From positions 2,542,001 through 2,606,000 of the forward strand of contig NC_092650.1 in the NCBI RefSeq assembly GCF_032118995.1: a stretch of 64,000 nt of DNA, given 5' to 3'. Shown one piece after another: positions 23,536 to 34,200 of the stretch (its first letter is position 1; every line of letters starts with the position of its first letter). The translations under genes were made by a program, and so were the position numbers. This DNA comes from Asterias amurensis. Lineage: Eukaryota; Echinodermata; Asteroidea; Forcipulatida; Asteriidae. The notes beneath the pieces were generated by a model that did not search any database, had not been told where the DNA came from, and worked only from the letters and a program-made list of their open reading frames with translations.

Positions 23536-24166
23536 TTCAAGTGCTGCTTCAATAATTGAAGATTACCGCACTGCGGCTGGGCGCACGCTTGAAACCATGA
23601 GACCGTAAGCCAATCTCTAGTGCGAGTGGTATAATGACAAATTATAGCACTTCTGTTTCCCTTCGGCCTTGTTGGATAATGGATAAGGGACCCAGACGCA
23701 CTATATTGTTCTATACACAAGCTTTCAGGCAAACATGATGCGCAGCTTAACGCAATATGCGGTGTTGAAACAGCACAATATGCAGGGTGTGATATGGGCC
23801 ATGCAATATAAATCACACCTCTTGTTGCTAAGGGTCGAACAATCAGAATCGAGTATTCAAGTCTGCTGTCAATACAGAAATAAATTTACTCACACAGAAG
23901 AAGATGCAAGTTGATACGTTCAGTTCTTACTGCACTGTTTCACCAAAAAGCAACAAATCTGTTTTAGCCACAACAGTTGCGATATGCCATACAAGTCAAC
24001 ATTTCAAAGCTTTATATTATGACTAGATTTGGGTTGCATTGTGGTGGTTATAACCAAAACCTGTTTCAGTTGAATTGTCCTTAAGTCAATTATTGGCCAA
24101 TGACTGCAACAGTTATTGGTTACAGTTGGGAAAACAAACCCCAAGTAGGAAATGTTCAAAGGATAT
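23536..24166. other. Spacer without recognised features
   Basis: Between the LINE tail and the next MITE, inside the last intron of the ZNF341-like fragment. No coding frame or inverted repeat that I can support. Confidence 0.4.
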
Positions 24167-24538
24167 TTAAAGACACTAAACACTATTGGTAATTGTCAAA
24201 GACTAGTCTTCATAGTTGGTGTATCTCAACATAATATGCATAAAATAACAAACCTGTGAAAATTTGAGCTCAATCGGTCGTCGAAGTTGCGAGATAATAA
24301 CGAAAGTAAAAACACCCTTGTCACACGAAGTTGTGTGCTTTTAGATTGTTGATTTCGAGACCTCAAATTCTAAATCTGAGGTCTCGAAATCAAATTCGCG
24401 GAAAATTACTTCTTTCTCGAAAACTATGCCACTTCAGAGGGAGCCGTTTCTCACAATGTTTTATACTATCAACCTCTCCCCATTACTCGTTACAAAATAA
24501 GGTTTTGAGTAATTACCAATAGTGTCCACTGCCTTTAA
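24167..24538. mobile_element. Family A TTAA MITE, well preserved
   Basis: TTAAAGACACTAAACACTA to GTGTCCACTGCCTTTAA. Inner arms CCTCAAATTCTAAATCTGAG and GAGGTCTCGAAATC show the palindromic plan clearly. Confidence 0.85.
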
Positions 24539-25420
24539 TAAGCTTAGGTAACCGTATACTAATGAGTTTTACATTTTATTCTACGCAGGGAGTATCGATG
24601 TAATAAATGCATGAACCGTTATTCAACCCCGGAGGCCTTAGAACACCACTTGGCAACAACGACCCATCACTACGGCTGCCCACACTGTAAGAAGGTCTTC
24701 CCTTGTGAACGCTACCTCCGTCGCCATCTCCCAACCCACAGCGCTTATGGGCAGTTCACATGCCACATCTGTCAGAAATCCTTCAAGACTGATCACTATA
24801 TCTTAAGTCTCATTTGCTCATACACAGCGGGGATAAACCGTATAAGTGTGACGCTTGTGAGAAGACGTTCAACCGCCCGGATAAGCTAAAGAGACATTAA
24901 CCTCACTCACGATCCTGTCAAGAAACTCAAATGTCCGTTCCGCTCCTTGACTGGATGTGAGAAGATGTTCAACCGTCCCGATAAACTCAAAGCACATATC
25001 ATATCACATAGCGGCATCAAGCCCTTTAAGTGTCCTCAGTGTTTCAAGTGTTTCAGCCGACGTCCCAATTTGGCGGAGCATATGCGAATTCATACCGATG
25101 ACTATACCATTCGTTGTAAAGTATGTAATAAAGGATTCGCCCGTGAGAAATATAAGAATGCTCATAATTGTCCGAGATGGGCACAAACAAGGGAAGCACT
25201 GAAATCCAATATAGAATGTGACATGAATGAATCTGTCCTTGGTGATTTGTCAAACGAAGCTTTGAAACAAACTGAATCCATCGTCGATGCCAAGACTCCA
25301 TCTCACAACATCTCCGAACATAATGAGAAACCCGAAGAAGTACATCCAGTTCTCTTAACCAAGACAAGGCAAGTCAGACTCAGGCACTCTGGTTTCTCTA
25401 TAGAAGGTTCATATGCTTGA

Positions 25421-25790
25421 CAACACGGTCACGAGGATGGCTCCGAGGAGTAGACGAGGGCGTGGCGGAGCAAGAGGCAGGCCAAGACGTGTCACTCAGA
25501 AGAGAAAAATCCCGAATTGATCGACGGAGGATATTGAGAGAGACTTAGAGGCTATCAGGAGTGGCTTGGAGGAGCAGCAACGACAGGAGATGGAGAGACA
25601 GAAAGCCAACCATGGAATCCGCACAGCATCAACAAGATGAGGATCTGATGGCAGGAAGCTCACGGATGATAACGATCATGGTGACCCCTGACCAGGAGGT
25701 GGTCAGTGTCACATCGGGAGAGACGGTCACTTTGAAACAGCAACAACAGCCAACTATTAATAACTCTACTTCTATTGCACTTCGATCATC
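25421..25790 (+). pseudogene. Decayed C-terminal coding region of the ZNF341-like gene
   Basis: Coding-like sequence continues past the stop at 25,420 in changing frames: a basic run (RSRRGRGGARGRPRRV), a helix (RDLEAIRSGLEEQQRQEMER) and SSRMITIMVTPDQEVVSV. It reads like a lost C-terminal tail but is not in one frame with the fingers. It runs into a MITE at ~25,795. Confidence 0.45.
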
Positions 25791-25794
25791 ATTC

Positions 25795-26353
25795 TCCGCT
25801 TACAAGCAAGTGGCGAATTTCTGCGCCAGCTCTGTAAGCGTAGAATTCCTAAGTAACATGTAATACACTTGGTAACCAGTGAAATAAGCTGGACATAAGT
25901 GCAGAATTCCGTGCTAACCAGTGAAATAAGCTTGACATAAGTGCAGAATTCCGTGCTAACCAGTGAAATAAGCTTGACATAAGTGCAGAATTCCGTGCTA
26001 ACCAGTGAAATAAGCTTGACATAAGTGCAGAATTCCGTGCTAACCAGTGAAATAAGCTTGACATAAGTGCAGAATTCCGTGCTAACCAGTGAAATAAGCT
26101 TGACATAAGTGCAGAATTCCGTGCTAACCAGTGAAATAAGCTTGACATAAGTGCAGAATTCCGTGCTAACCAGTGAAATAAGCTTGACATAAGTGCAGAA
26201 TTCCGTGCTAACCAGTGAAATAAGCTTGACATAAGTGCAGAATTCCGTGCTAACCAGTGAAATAAGCTTGACATAAGTGCAGAATTCCGTGCTTACGCGA
26301 GCGCAGATTCTTTGCTTACAGTAAGCAGAGCCATAAAACTTGGCCCAGGTCTT
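25795..26353. mobile_element. GCTTAC-family MITE with internal 42-bp expansion
   Basis: Outer parts (CTTACAAGCAAGTGGCGAATTTCTGCGCC at the left, TACAGTAAGCAGAGCC with ATAAAACTTGGCCCA at the right) match the compact copy at 59,526-59,773. The middle is replaced by the tandem array at 25,873-26,292. Confidence 0.7.
25873..26292. repeat. 42-bp tandem repeat, ~10 copies
   Basis: Near-identical units GTGCTAACCAGTGAAATAAG + CTTGACATAAGTGCAGAATT + CC. Since 42 is divisible by 3, every frame without a stop stays open, giving a 141-codon minus-strand frame of 14-residue repeats that is not a gene. Confidence 0.95.
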
Positions 26354-26749
26354 GCTGGCCAGTCACTAAAAAAGTAAAGGGCAAACCTGTGGCAACAAAT
26401 TGACCACTCTCCAATAAAAAACAAAAATGTTTTATAAAGGAAAACGTGAAACATTAGAATAGATGTCTTTGTAATTTCTTGGCTTACAGAGATTGCCCAA
26501 TTTCCTAATTGGAAGGTATCTATCTAGTTGGGTGCAATATTTACCTGGATTAATACTGACCTGGTCGTATCTGTTCTTTTTACACTATCAATGCATTTCT
26601 TATCTTTAGGATAGGAGTAATTTTTCTAAATCAATCACACACTGTCAAATGCAATCCTTGTTATTAACTAAATGAACAAATCTTTTAGAAAAAATCTTTG
26701 TATATGTGCATTTAATTTCTGAACCATCGTAGACATCTGTGACAGACAG
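26354..26749. other. Spacer without recognised features
   Basis: AT-rich; could include 3' untranslated sequence of the ZNF341-like fragment, but nothing shows this. Confidence 0.35.
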
Positions 26750-27001
26750 GGACCTTATTTCATGGCTCTGCTTTATACCGTAAGCAAAGAATCAGCGCTT
26801 GCGGAATCAGGGAATTCCATGCTGATGTTAAGCGTATTTCATGGTTAGCTGGGAACTTAGCTGGTGCATACTCCAATATACTAGGCATTTTTTGCTTACA
26901 CAGCTAGTACAGAAAACCTGTGCTTGGCTTTCACAGTAAGCGAAGAATGGTGATCGTAAGTGCAGACTTCAGCAGTAAGCAAAGCCATGAAATTGAGCCC
27001 A
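26750..27001. mobile_element. GCTTAC-family MITE
   Basis: TTATTTCATGGCTCTGCTTT at the left and GTAAGCAAAGCCATGAAATT at the right are inverted ends. Inside are repeated GTAAGC / GCTTAC words. Same family as 25,795 and 59,526. Confidence 0.8.
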
Positions 27002-27780
27002 TATGAACTGGATAATTAAAAAAAAACTAATCATGAGGATATTCAATCTTGTGAAATTTAGATATTATAGTTACAACTGTAATATAGGACAAATCTTTGC
27101 TGAGGTGATATTTATTTGTTTACAGTGTTTCATTGGTAGACATTTTATTTTTTTAGTTGTACATCTTTATATGTTTTTAAGGTGTACATGTGCCATTGTG
27201 CAGAAGATTAGATTAAGTTCATCTTTTAGCTTTCAATTGTCACACCATGCAACCAAATCAACATACTTGAAATATTCATCAAATTCAGTGACCACAAACA
27301 AAAGGGCTTTCTTATTGTTATAAGGAGTTTCGAGCTTGTATATTTTAGGCTCATTTTGATTGCAACAATTGAACTAATAAGCAGTTTTGTTTGCAAGGTT
27401 ATAAAATCTATTTTACTCAAGCTTTGATGGTGTGTTAGATGGAAGTAATTATCTGGAGGATTGGTACTGGTATGAACCATTTAAATCTGTGAGTTTTCAC
27501 ATTGAGAGTAGTTATTTTCCCCCAGGAAACTTTGTCTTCTAAAACGATGTGTTTTCATTTATTGAATGATGTATACATGTACATGTATGTATGCCAATTG
27601 AAGTGTTTGAAATTATTAAACCAAACTTAAATGGTCCAGAATGTTGTATTCAGTAGAAAGCTGTTGAGTTGTTTTGTTTTTGTGTATATTTAATGAGTCA
27701 AACAAAGACTGAGGCAATAAAAGATTGCTGTAGCAAAACAATAAAAACGGCCAGAAGTTGGTGGCAAGGTCGTAATTTTT
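27002..27780. other. AT-rich spacer without recognised genes
   Basis: Short open frames exist on both strands but show no domain, repeat or splice context. Confidence 0.4.
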
Positions 27781-27782
27781 AA

Positions 27783-27930
27783 CCTTGTCGCAAATACTCT
27801 GTACGTGCACAATAGACGTGGAATGAGATGCATGGTGGTCTAGCTATAGCTGTCAAATTTGGGTACTAGCTAGACCAGCATGCACCTCATTCGACAGTTT
27901 GCGCCTGCGCAATGGTATTTGCGAAAAGGT
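27783..27930. mobile_element. Imperfect palindromic MITE
   Basis: Arms TCGCAAATACTCTGTACGTG... and ...GCGCAATGGTATTTGCGA; the inner arms GATGCATGGTGGTCTAGCTA and TAGCTAGACCAGCATGCACC pair well. Confidence 0.75.
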
Positions 27931-28009
27931 ATGTGGGTGCACAGCACCACTAAATGAACTCCCGAGCACAGCTGTGCATAATGTTATAATACACAAACAA
28001 GTTGAAGAT

Positions 28010-28264
28010 AATAATGAAAGAAAAAACACCCTTGTCACACGGTGACGAAGTTGTGTGATTTCTGATGCTTGATTTCTAGACCTCAAATTCTCTGAGGTCT
28101 CGAATCAAACTCGTGGAAAATTACTTCTTTCTCAAAAACTACGTCACTTTAGCCGTTTCTCACAATGTTTTATACTATCAACCTTTCCCCATTACTCGTA
28201 ACCAAGTACGGGTTTAGGCTAATAATTGTTTTTGGTAGTTACCAATAGTGTCCACTGCCTTTAA
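28010..28264. mobile_element. Family A TTAA MITE, right half
   Basis: Starts at AATGAAAGAAAAAACACCC and ends GTGTCCACTGCCTTTAA. Same truncated copies in units 3 and 4 (even shorter). Confidence 0.7.
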
Positions 28265-28703
28265 ATACACTGCTCAATTTAATATGAGTAGTCCCTATAG
28301 GCCTGTCGAGTTAGTCTCCCTGCTGGCCTCCAAGTCAATAATGCCACTTTTTTAGGGACTCATCCAAATCGTACATCAAGATGGTAGTCAACAACCCCAA
28401 GTCACATTAGGGAAAATGTGTGTAGGCCTACACCCTGAAAACCCTTTGGGTATTGTAGCGGCCCTATACTTGCTTTTGCACCATCAGTGATTTCATTGGA
28501 TACAATGATTTCATTGGATAAACGTGAAGTGACGTTAGCTTTCCACATCTGTATTTCAATTGGTCAGAGGTGATGTGGGTACAGCTGACAAACATCACAT
28601 TGGACCAATCATCAAAACACAGATTTGGTCGTCTGCATGTTGTGGGCGCACTGCTGGGGTCTGCGATGGTTAGTCTAGCGATAGCCAGCGCCCCTTGTTA
28701 GAT
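28265..28703. other. Shared unit spacer
   Basis: Nearly identical to 42,251-42,677 and 55,717-56,153; includes a local duplicate of TGATTTCATTGGATA. No coding signal. Confidence 0.5.
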
Positions 28704-29051
28704 TTAAAGGAACACGTTGCCTACGGTCGAGTTGGTCTTTGAAAAACGTGTGTAACAGTTTGTTATGAAATGCACATGGGTAAAAAGATGTTGTAAAAGT
28801 AGAATACAATGATCCACACAAACAAGCCTCGAAATTGCACGGTTTTCCTTTTACCTCGTCGACTAACACGGTCGGCCATTTATGGGAGTTCGCACAGTAA
28901 AAGGCAAACCTCGCAATTTCGAGGCAAACTTGTGTGGATCATTGTATTCCACTTTAAAAACATCTTTCTAACCATATGCATTTTATAAAAAATGGTTACA
29001 AACGCTTTTTATAGACCAACTCGTCTGATCCAAGGCAACGTGTTCCTTTAA
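28704..29051. mobile_element. Family B TTAA MITE
   Basis: TTAAAGGAACACGTTGCC to GGCAACGTGTTCCTTTAA, with inner CGGTCGGCCATTTATGGGAG. TTAA at both borders. Confidence 0.85.
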
Positions 29052-29374
29052 CTTCAGTCGTTTGCCCTATCCACTGCGAGTTGGGGGGCACGATAGCTAG
29101 CTTACCTGGGGCGTTTTTTCTTTCTTTCATTATTCTCTTGCAACTTCGACCAGTTGAGTCCACTTTTCCACAGATTGTTATTTCTGCATTATGTTGAGAT
29201 ACACCAAGTGAGAATGGTCTTTGACAGTCAATACCAAACGTGTCCAGCCGTCATTTTCACCAAACTCTGCCTAACTTTAGAATCAATTTTAGGACTTAGG
29301 ACGAGTTCAGTTCAGTTCCGTAACCATGGGCCTAGATGTTACGACGCATTGAACCCATCTCCTATTGGACGAGT

Positions 29375-29716
29375 TAATAATAATAATCCGTTTTTATATA
29401 GCGCTCTTCACACCCAGAGGGCGTCCCAAAGCGCTTAACATTATTACCCCTGGTCACTGGGCCTTAAATCACTCCTTAAACCATCTCAACTCCCCGGTGG
29501 GGAGTATGCAGCCTGCGCAACATTAGTTGTGCGCTACTCGGCTAAATCAATCACAAGAACCATCTCTGCCCTCACAGGTACCCATCTACCCCTGGGTGGA
29601 GATAAGCAATTTTAGTGAAGTGTCTTGCTCAGGGACACAAGTGTCACGACCGGGATTCGAACCCACACTCTGCTGAACAGAAGCACCAGAGCACCTTTCC
29701 GCTCGGCCACGACACC
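29375..29716 (-). mobile_element. tRNA-headed SINE, full length
   Basis: On the minus strand the head has a box A (TGGCCGAGCGG, 29,699-29,709) and a box B (GGGTTCGAATCCCGG, 29,650-29,664), as in Leu/Ser-type tRNA, with no tRNA-like 3' fold after it. The body ends with AAGCGCTTTGGG..GCGCTATATAAAAACG and an (ATT)n tail, a LINE-derived-looking 3' end seen in many animal SINEs. Confidence 0.85.
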
Positions 29717-30144
29717 CTGAGTTACTCGTCCTAACTCGAGATAGGATTTATCCTAGCATTTCATGAAATCGGCTGCAGTGCCTTTTATTCTAATTTCAAC
29801 ATTCAATTCAATTTAATTCACTTTATTATCCCAGATGGGAAATTCAGTTTAGACAAGACGACTTATTTATGCACTAACAAAAAATGTTTGGTCCACAGTT
29901 AAAACACTGGCTTATTTGCTTTGCGCACAAAAATATTGTGTGTGTTTTTTTGGTCAATCATTGGACCAAAACGTACACCAACAACGTTGTTTTTCGATCT
30001 ATCCATTAACCTACACGGGTTAATATTCCAGAAAGTATGAAGTACATACATGTACACTGCACTACACTTTGTATACAGCGGTAGGTAACACAAATCATTG
30101 CACTGTCTGGGCTGATTTTATTTGGTTATTATTTTTTATTTTTT

Positions 30145-31206
30145 AAACTAGACTTTGAACTGACTAACTTATCATGCTTAACAAAAACGATGTTTTACCT
30201 CAAAATCAGTTGTGGCCGAAGGAGGGTACTTCTCGTTTAATTGAAGAAGTTGCATAAATTATAACAATCGCCGTGTGATGAAATGTAACCTGGAAAAAGG
30301 GTACACTATGAAAACTATATTGAATATAACTAATAAAACACACTCAAGAGCGGGTGAGGAAAAGACGCGAGGAAATGCACAAACAAAATAGGAACAGATG
30401 ACACAAAGTATAGGTTTCTCAAAAAAAAATAAAAAATGACTTTATTGATTATAAGACAATTTAACAAAAGCAGTATAAAACATTGCAAACCAAAAATGGA
30501 TGAACTTGTGATCTAAACCTTAAAAATGACTCTGTTCGGAACTTCAAACACAGAAAACCAAGGTAAACCTAAACCAAAATAAACTATAAGAAACCTTGAC
30601 CAAAGCTAACAAAAAAACAAAACCAAAAATCAAATTAAAATCAAAATGGCTTTTGAAACTGATTCCATAATTATTAGCAGGAAATACACTTGAAGCAGGC
30701 AAAATTATGTAGAAATTAAAACTTAAGCAGAGAGATAAACCAGAAGTGCTCCTTGCGCTGTCAGGCTGCTATATGATTGTTATTCAAAGATATAACAATG
30801 AGTCACCCAGCCTCAAGTTTTAATTAGCAAAATAACCAATCTTTGAAAGTTTCATCACATTGGGATTGCCAGTGAATCCAACCTGAAAGATTTTGAGTAC
30901 AGGAAATTAGAAACCTACCCAAGTTGGATCATTACCTGTTACAGAGTTGTTTATTTTAGATTCCATTCATAGATTATACTTCTGTCATAGATTATATCTG
31001 AGCATTAATTAACCAGGACATATCCATTGTAGTTAATATTTTTTATACATGTCTCATTCAATCCATTGCATTAAAAGTTAATTCACATTAAATTGTTGTA
31101 CATGTTTTCCATTTTTTGGTTTCAAAGTACAGGTTTAATTATTATTGTTTAAAACATTACGAGAAACTTAATAAGATGAAGCGATCAGGTGATTTATGAG
31201 GAGATG
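30145..31206. other. Spacer downstream of FReD gene 3
   Basis: Shared 3' flank. Compared with units 1, 2 and 4 the stretch with family A MITEs is missing: CAGTTAATATT at 31,030 joins directly to TTTTATACATGTCTC. Confidence 0.55.
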
Positions 31207-31212
31207 TTTATT
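31207..31212 (-). promoter_or_regulatory. Polyadenylation signal of FReD gene 3
   Basis: AATAAA on the minus strand, same position as in genes 1, 2 and 4. Confidence 0.45.
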
Positions 31213-31253
31213 ACTGCATACCTTTTTATAATGGTATCCATCTTAATTAAGGA

Positions 31254-34200
31254 CTAAACTTCTCTTCTAATTTTCATCTCAGTTGTTTTGAGTGAGCGGC
31301 TACCCGAAAAGCCATTCCACCTCATTTCTCCTCGGGTTATAGCTGAGGACTCATTTAAGTATCTCCCGTTCAAATTGGAGTCGAAGCAGGCACGGTACCA
31401 CCAGGCTCCGTACCACTCAGCACAGTTACTAGAATAGGCATCGTTGTCTCGGTCTTTGGTCGAGAAGGCCATGTTATTGTGGTATGATAACATGTCTCCT
31501 GTAAAATAACACACGTAGCCATTATAGTCATACGTGTAAATAAAGGCGATGTTGACAGGAGGTAACTTTAAACATTAATTTGTTTCGAACATAACTTAGG
31601 CCGATAAGGTGTGATTAGAAACAAATTTATCAATTAATGGAACTGGGATATTGGGAGAAGTGAAGTAAATGTTTCACAATCAGGTTCATTTTTAACTGCA
31701 TTTTGTTTTCTTTTTAAAGCCATTGGACACATTCTGAACAGAAACACAAATTAAAAGTTCACAGACTTACAAAGTTTACAGAAGGTACTTTTCGAGAAAA
31801 CATTAAAACACCTATCAATTTTCGATTTCAACAATAACGGATTTATTATAAACACATTTCATGACATGGCGAAACTTGCGGAAACAAGAGTGGGTTTTCC
31901 CTTTATTTTCTCCCGACTCCGATGACCGATTGAGCCTAACTTTTCACAGGTTTGTTGTTTTATATATATGTTGTGATACACGAAGTGGCCTTTGGACAAT
32001 ACTGTTTACCGATGTTGTGCAATTGCTTTAAGTTACAGTTTAATAAGATAGTTCGAAAATTGCTATCGAAACCGGATTTAACGTTTATACGTTCTATTTG
32101 TTCTCCTTCAAATTGTGGTTTTACGATTCTGTTAAATGTTTCCAGCGAGTTTAAAATTGCTGAATTCAAGTTGTTTGCCGTACATTTTGTAATTTTTTAG
32201 TTTCAAGGGATAAACATTATCTTCCTCTTTTTTACTTGGTGTTGGGCAGCAAAGAATAATAAAAGTTACACCCCTCCAATTTTCGGATTGGTTTGAGCAG
32301 CAATGGATGCAAAATTCTACCCCTCCTTTTTCCGTCTGGAGTTGAGGAACAAAACATAGACAATTCCCCCTTCACTTTTAAAGGCACTCCAGACACTATT
32401 GGTTATTACTCAAAATGATTATTAGAAACCTACTTGAACTAGCAATGGAGAGATGTGAACATTGTGAGAAACGGCTCCCTCTGATGGAACGTAGTTTTTG
32501 AGAAAGAGGTGATTTCTCATTTAACTATTTGAATCACGATGTTGCTTTTCTGTCTTTCATTAAGACCTACCAAAAGCAATCGGTCACAACGATGGACACA
32601 GATTACCCTGCAATATTTCTGTATAACTACAAGTATCCACTTATAATCGTACTTGCGGTTCCAGAGTGTTTTCCTACAGTCAGCGTGTAGTTATCGCTCA
32701 CATCGGTGATGGTAAACGAGTCATACACGGCAAAGCCGGTATCGTCGTCGAAGCCTGTGAGATCTACACGGAGTTCATACTCGCCCTGAGCAGTCAGACG
32801 GTGCAAGTTGTCGTTACCGAGCCAAAACTCTCCCTCTAGATTCCCAAAGCCCCGGCTGTAGTTGGCAAAGTCCAAAAAGAAATCTACACTGCCGTCCTGA
32901 CGCCGCTGGAAAACCTATCGAAGAAAAATTAACGCACATCATTTTGAATGGCTTTGTGTTCACATAACATTTTAGACTTTACACTTCTAAAAAACATGTA
33001 TTTTGGATGGAAAGTCCTCCATTGTCTTACCGTCCAGCCTCCGCCGTCTGTCTCCATATCACAGTACACCTTGAATGGCCTACCGGAGTCCGGCTTCACG
33101 GCATAAACGCCACTGCGTGCCTCACCTCTTGCGAGCACGTCGGAACAATCTCTGACTCCTTATATAAAAAACGAGATAATGATTTTAGTATAGATGGAAA
33201 ACAGAATACCAGGACAAGATTGAAATGAGAATCATCTGCTATATCCCTCTCTTTAAAGTCACTGAATACTATTGGTAACTACTCAAAATAATCGTTAGCA
33301 TAAAACTTACTTGGTAATGAGCAATGGAGAACTGTTGGTGGTATAAAACAGTGTAAGAAACGGCTCCCTCTTAAGTAACGTAGTTTTCGAGAAAGAAGTA
33401 ATTTCCCACTAAAATATTTGATTTGAATTTGTGACTTCAGCTGGGGTCTCGAAATCAAGCGTCTGAAAGCACACAACTTGTGCGACAAGGGTGTTTTTTT
33501 CTTTCTTTATTCTCTTGCAAATTCGACGACTACACAGGTTTGTTATTTTATGCATAATAATGTCGAGTTACACCAAGTGAAAACACTAGTCTTTAACAAT
33601 TACTAAAAGGCGTCCAGTACAAACTCTCTTAATGTAAAAGAGTGAAAAAACACTCCTTTTGTCCGCCATACCACTCTTGCAAAGAGCCATATGACGAAAA
33701 ACTCTTCTTAGAGTGAAAGACGGGTACTTTCAACTCGATTTAGAGTGAAGTTAGTTTGTTTCAATTTCACTCAAAAAGAGTAACACAGTTTGACTTTCAC
33801 TCTCAAAAGAGCGAAACTGACACCACTCGGACAAGAGAGTGACAACACCCTCGTCGTGGCACTTTTGTGTATGAGTAAATTTGAACGCATGTTTATAACA
33901 GACAGAAGGTGTAACGCTTACGATCGGGTGTGTATGCGTGTGTGTGAGGGGGGGGGTGGGAAGTACGTTTCGAATGGTGATTAAATCGACCCCTTGCATA
34001 TGACGCCACTGATTGCCTGAGAGTCATGCGCAGTGCGTACACACGAGTGCAGGTTTCCGTAGATTGACATTAAAGGTGGCCGCCATGCAAACGGTCGTTT
34101 GTGGTACAACAGTCTCCCCTAAACTTAATCTTGAGTATTTAAAGGAACACAAATTTGCCTCGAAATTGCGTGGTTTTCCTTTTACTTTGCGAACTAACAC

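Larger units (their letters stand above)
20439..25420 (+). pseudogene. ZNF341: ZNF341-like C2H2 zinc-finger gene fragment, decayed
   Basis: Exons 20439-20581, 21209-21408 and 24589-~25420, with good acceptors and donors. Exon 1: one finger (YVCQYCGKK...HMTIH). Exon 2: two fingers (CVLKSCN..., CHLCSKHF...). Exon 3: fingers [96 protein letters not shown] and CKVCNKGFA. The order, and phrases such as [13 protein letters not shown] and [12 protein letters not shown], match what I recall of vertebrate ZNF341, a transcription factor. Breaks: TAG at 21,404-21,406 just before the donor; a +2 shift near 24,797 and a +1 shift near 24,898. The first half of the gene is absent from the window. It keeps introns, so it arose by DNA duplication, not retroposition. 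Confidence 0.72.
14325..30141. repeat. Tandem unit 2
   Basis: Matches the other units from 14,325 to ~18,700 (flank and FReD exons) and again from ~28,000 to 30,141. The centre (~18,700-28,000) is different and holds another first exon, the ZNF341-like fragment and a LINE. Confidence 0.75.

Noticed and set aside
25849-26274. 141-codon minus-strand frame of perfect 14-residue repeats (SSLFHWLARNSALM type)
   Set aside because: Shadow of the 42-bp tandem array, whose length is divisible by 3; no splice or promoter context.
25873-26292. Regularly repeated units that could suggest a CRISPR array
   Set aside because: Direct head-to-tail copies without unique spacers, in an animal genome, inside a MITE.
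27003-27323. 106-codon hydrophobic plus-strand frame
   Set aside because: AT-rich, no recognisable family, no copy in other units, no splice or promoter signal.
29640-29716. tRNA-like boxes A and B (also at ~43,520-43,590 and ~57,265-57,339)
   Set aside because: They are the heads of SINEs; the sequence after box B does not complete a tRNA and continues into the SINE body.
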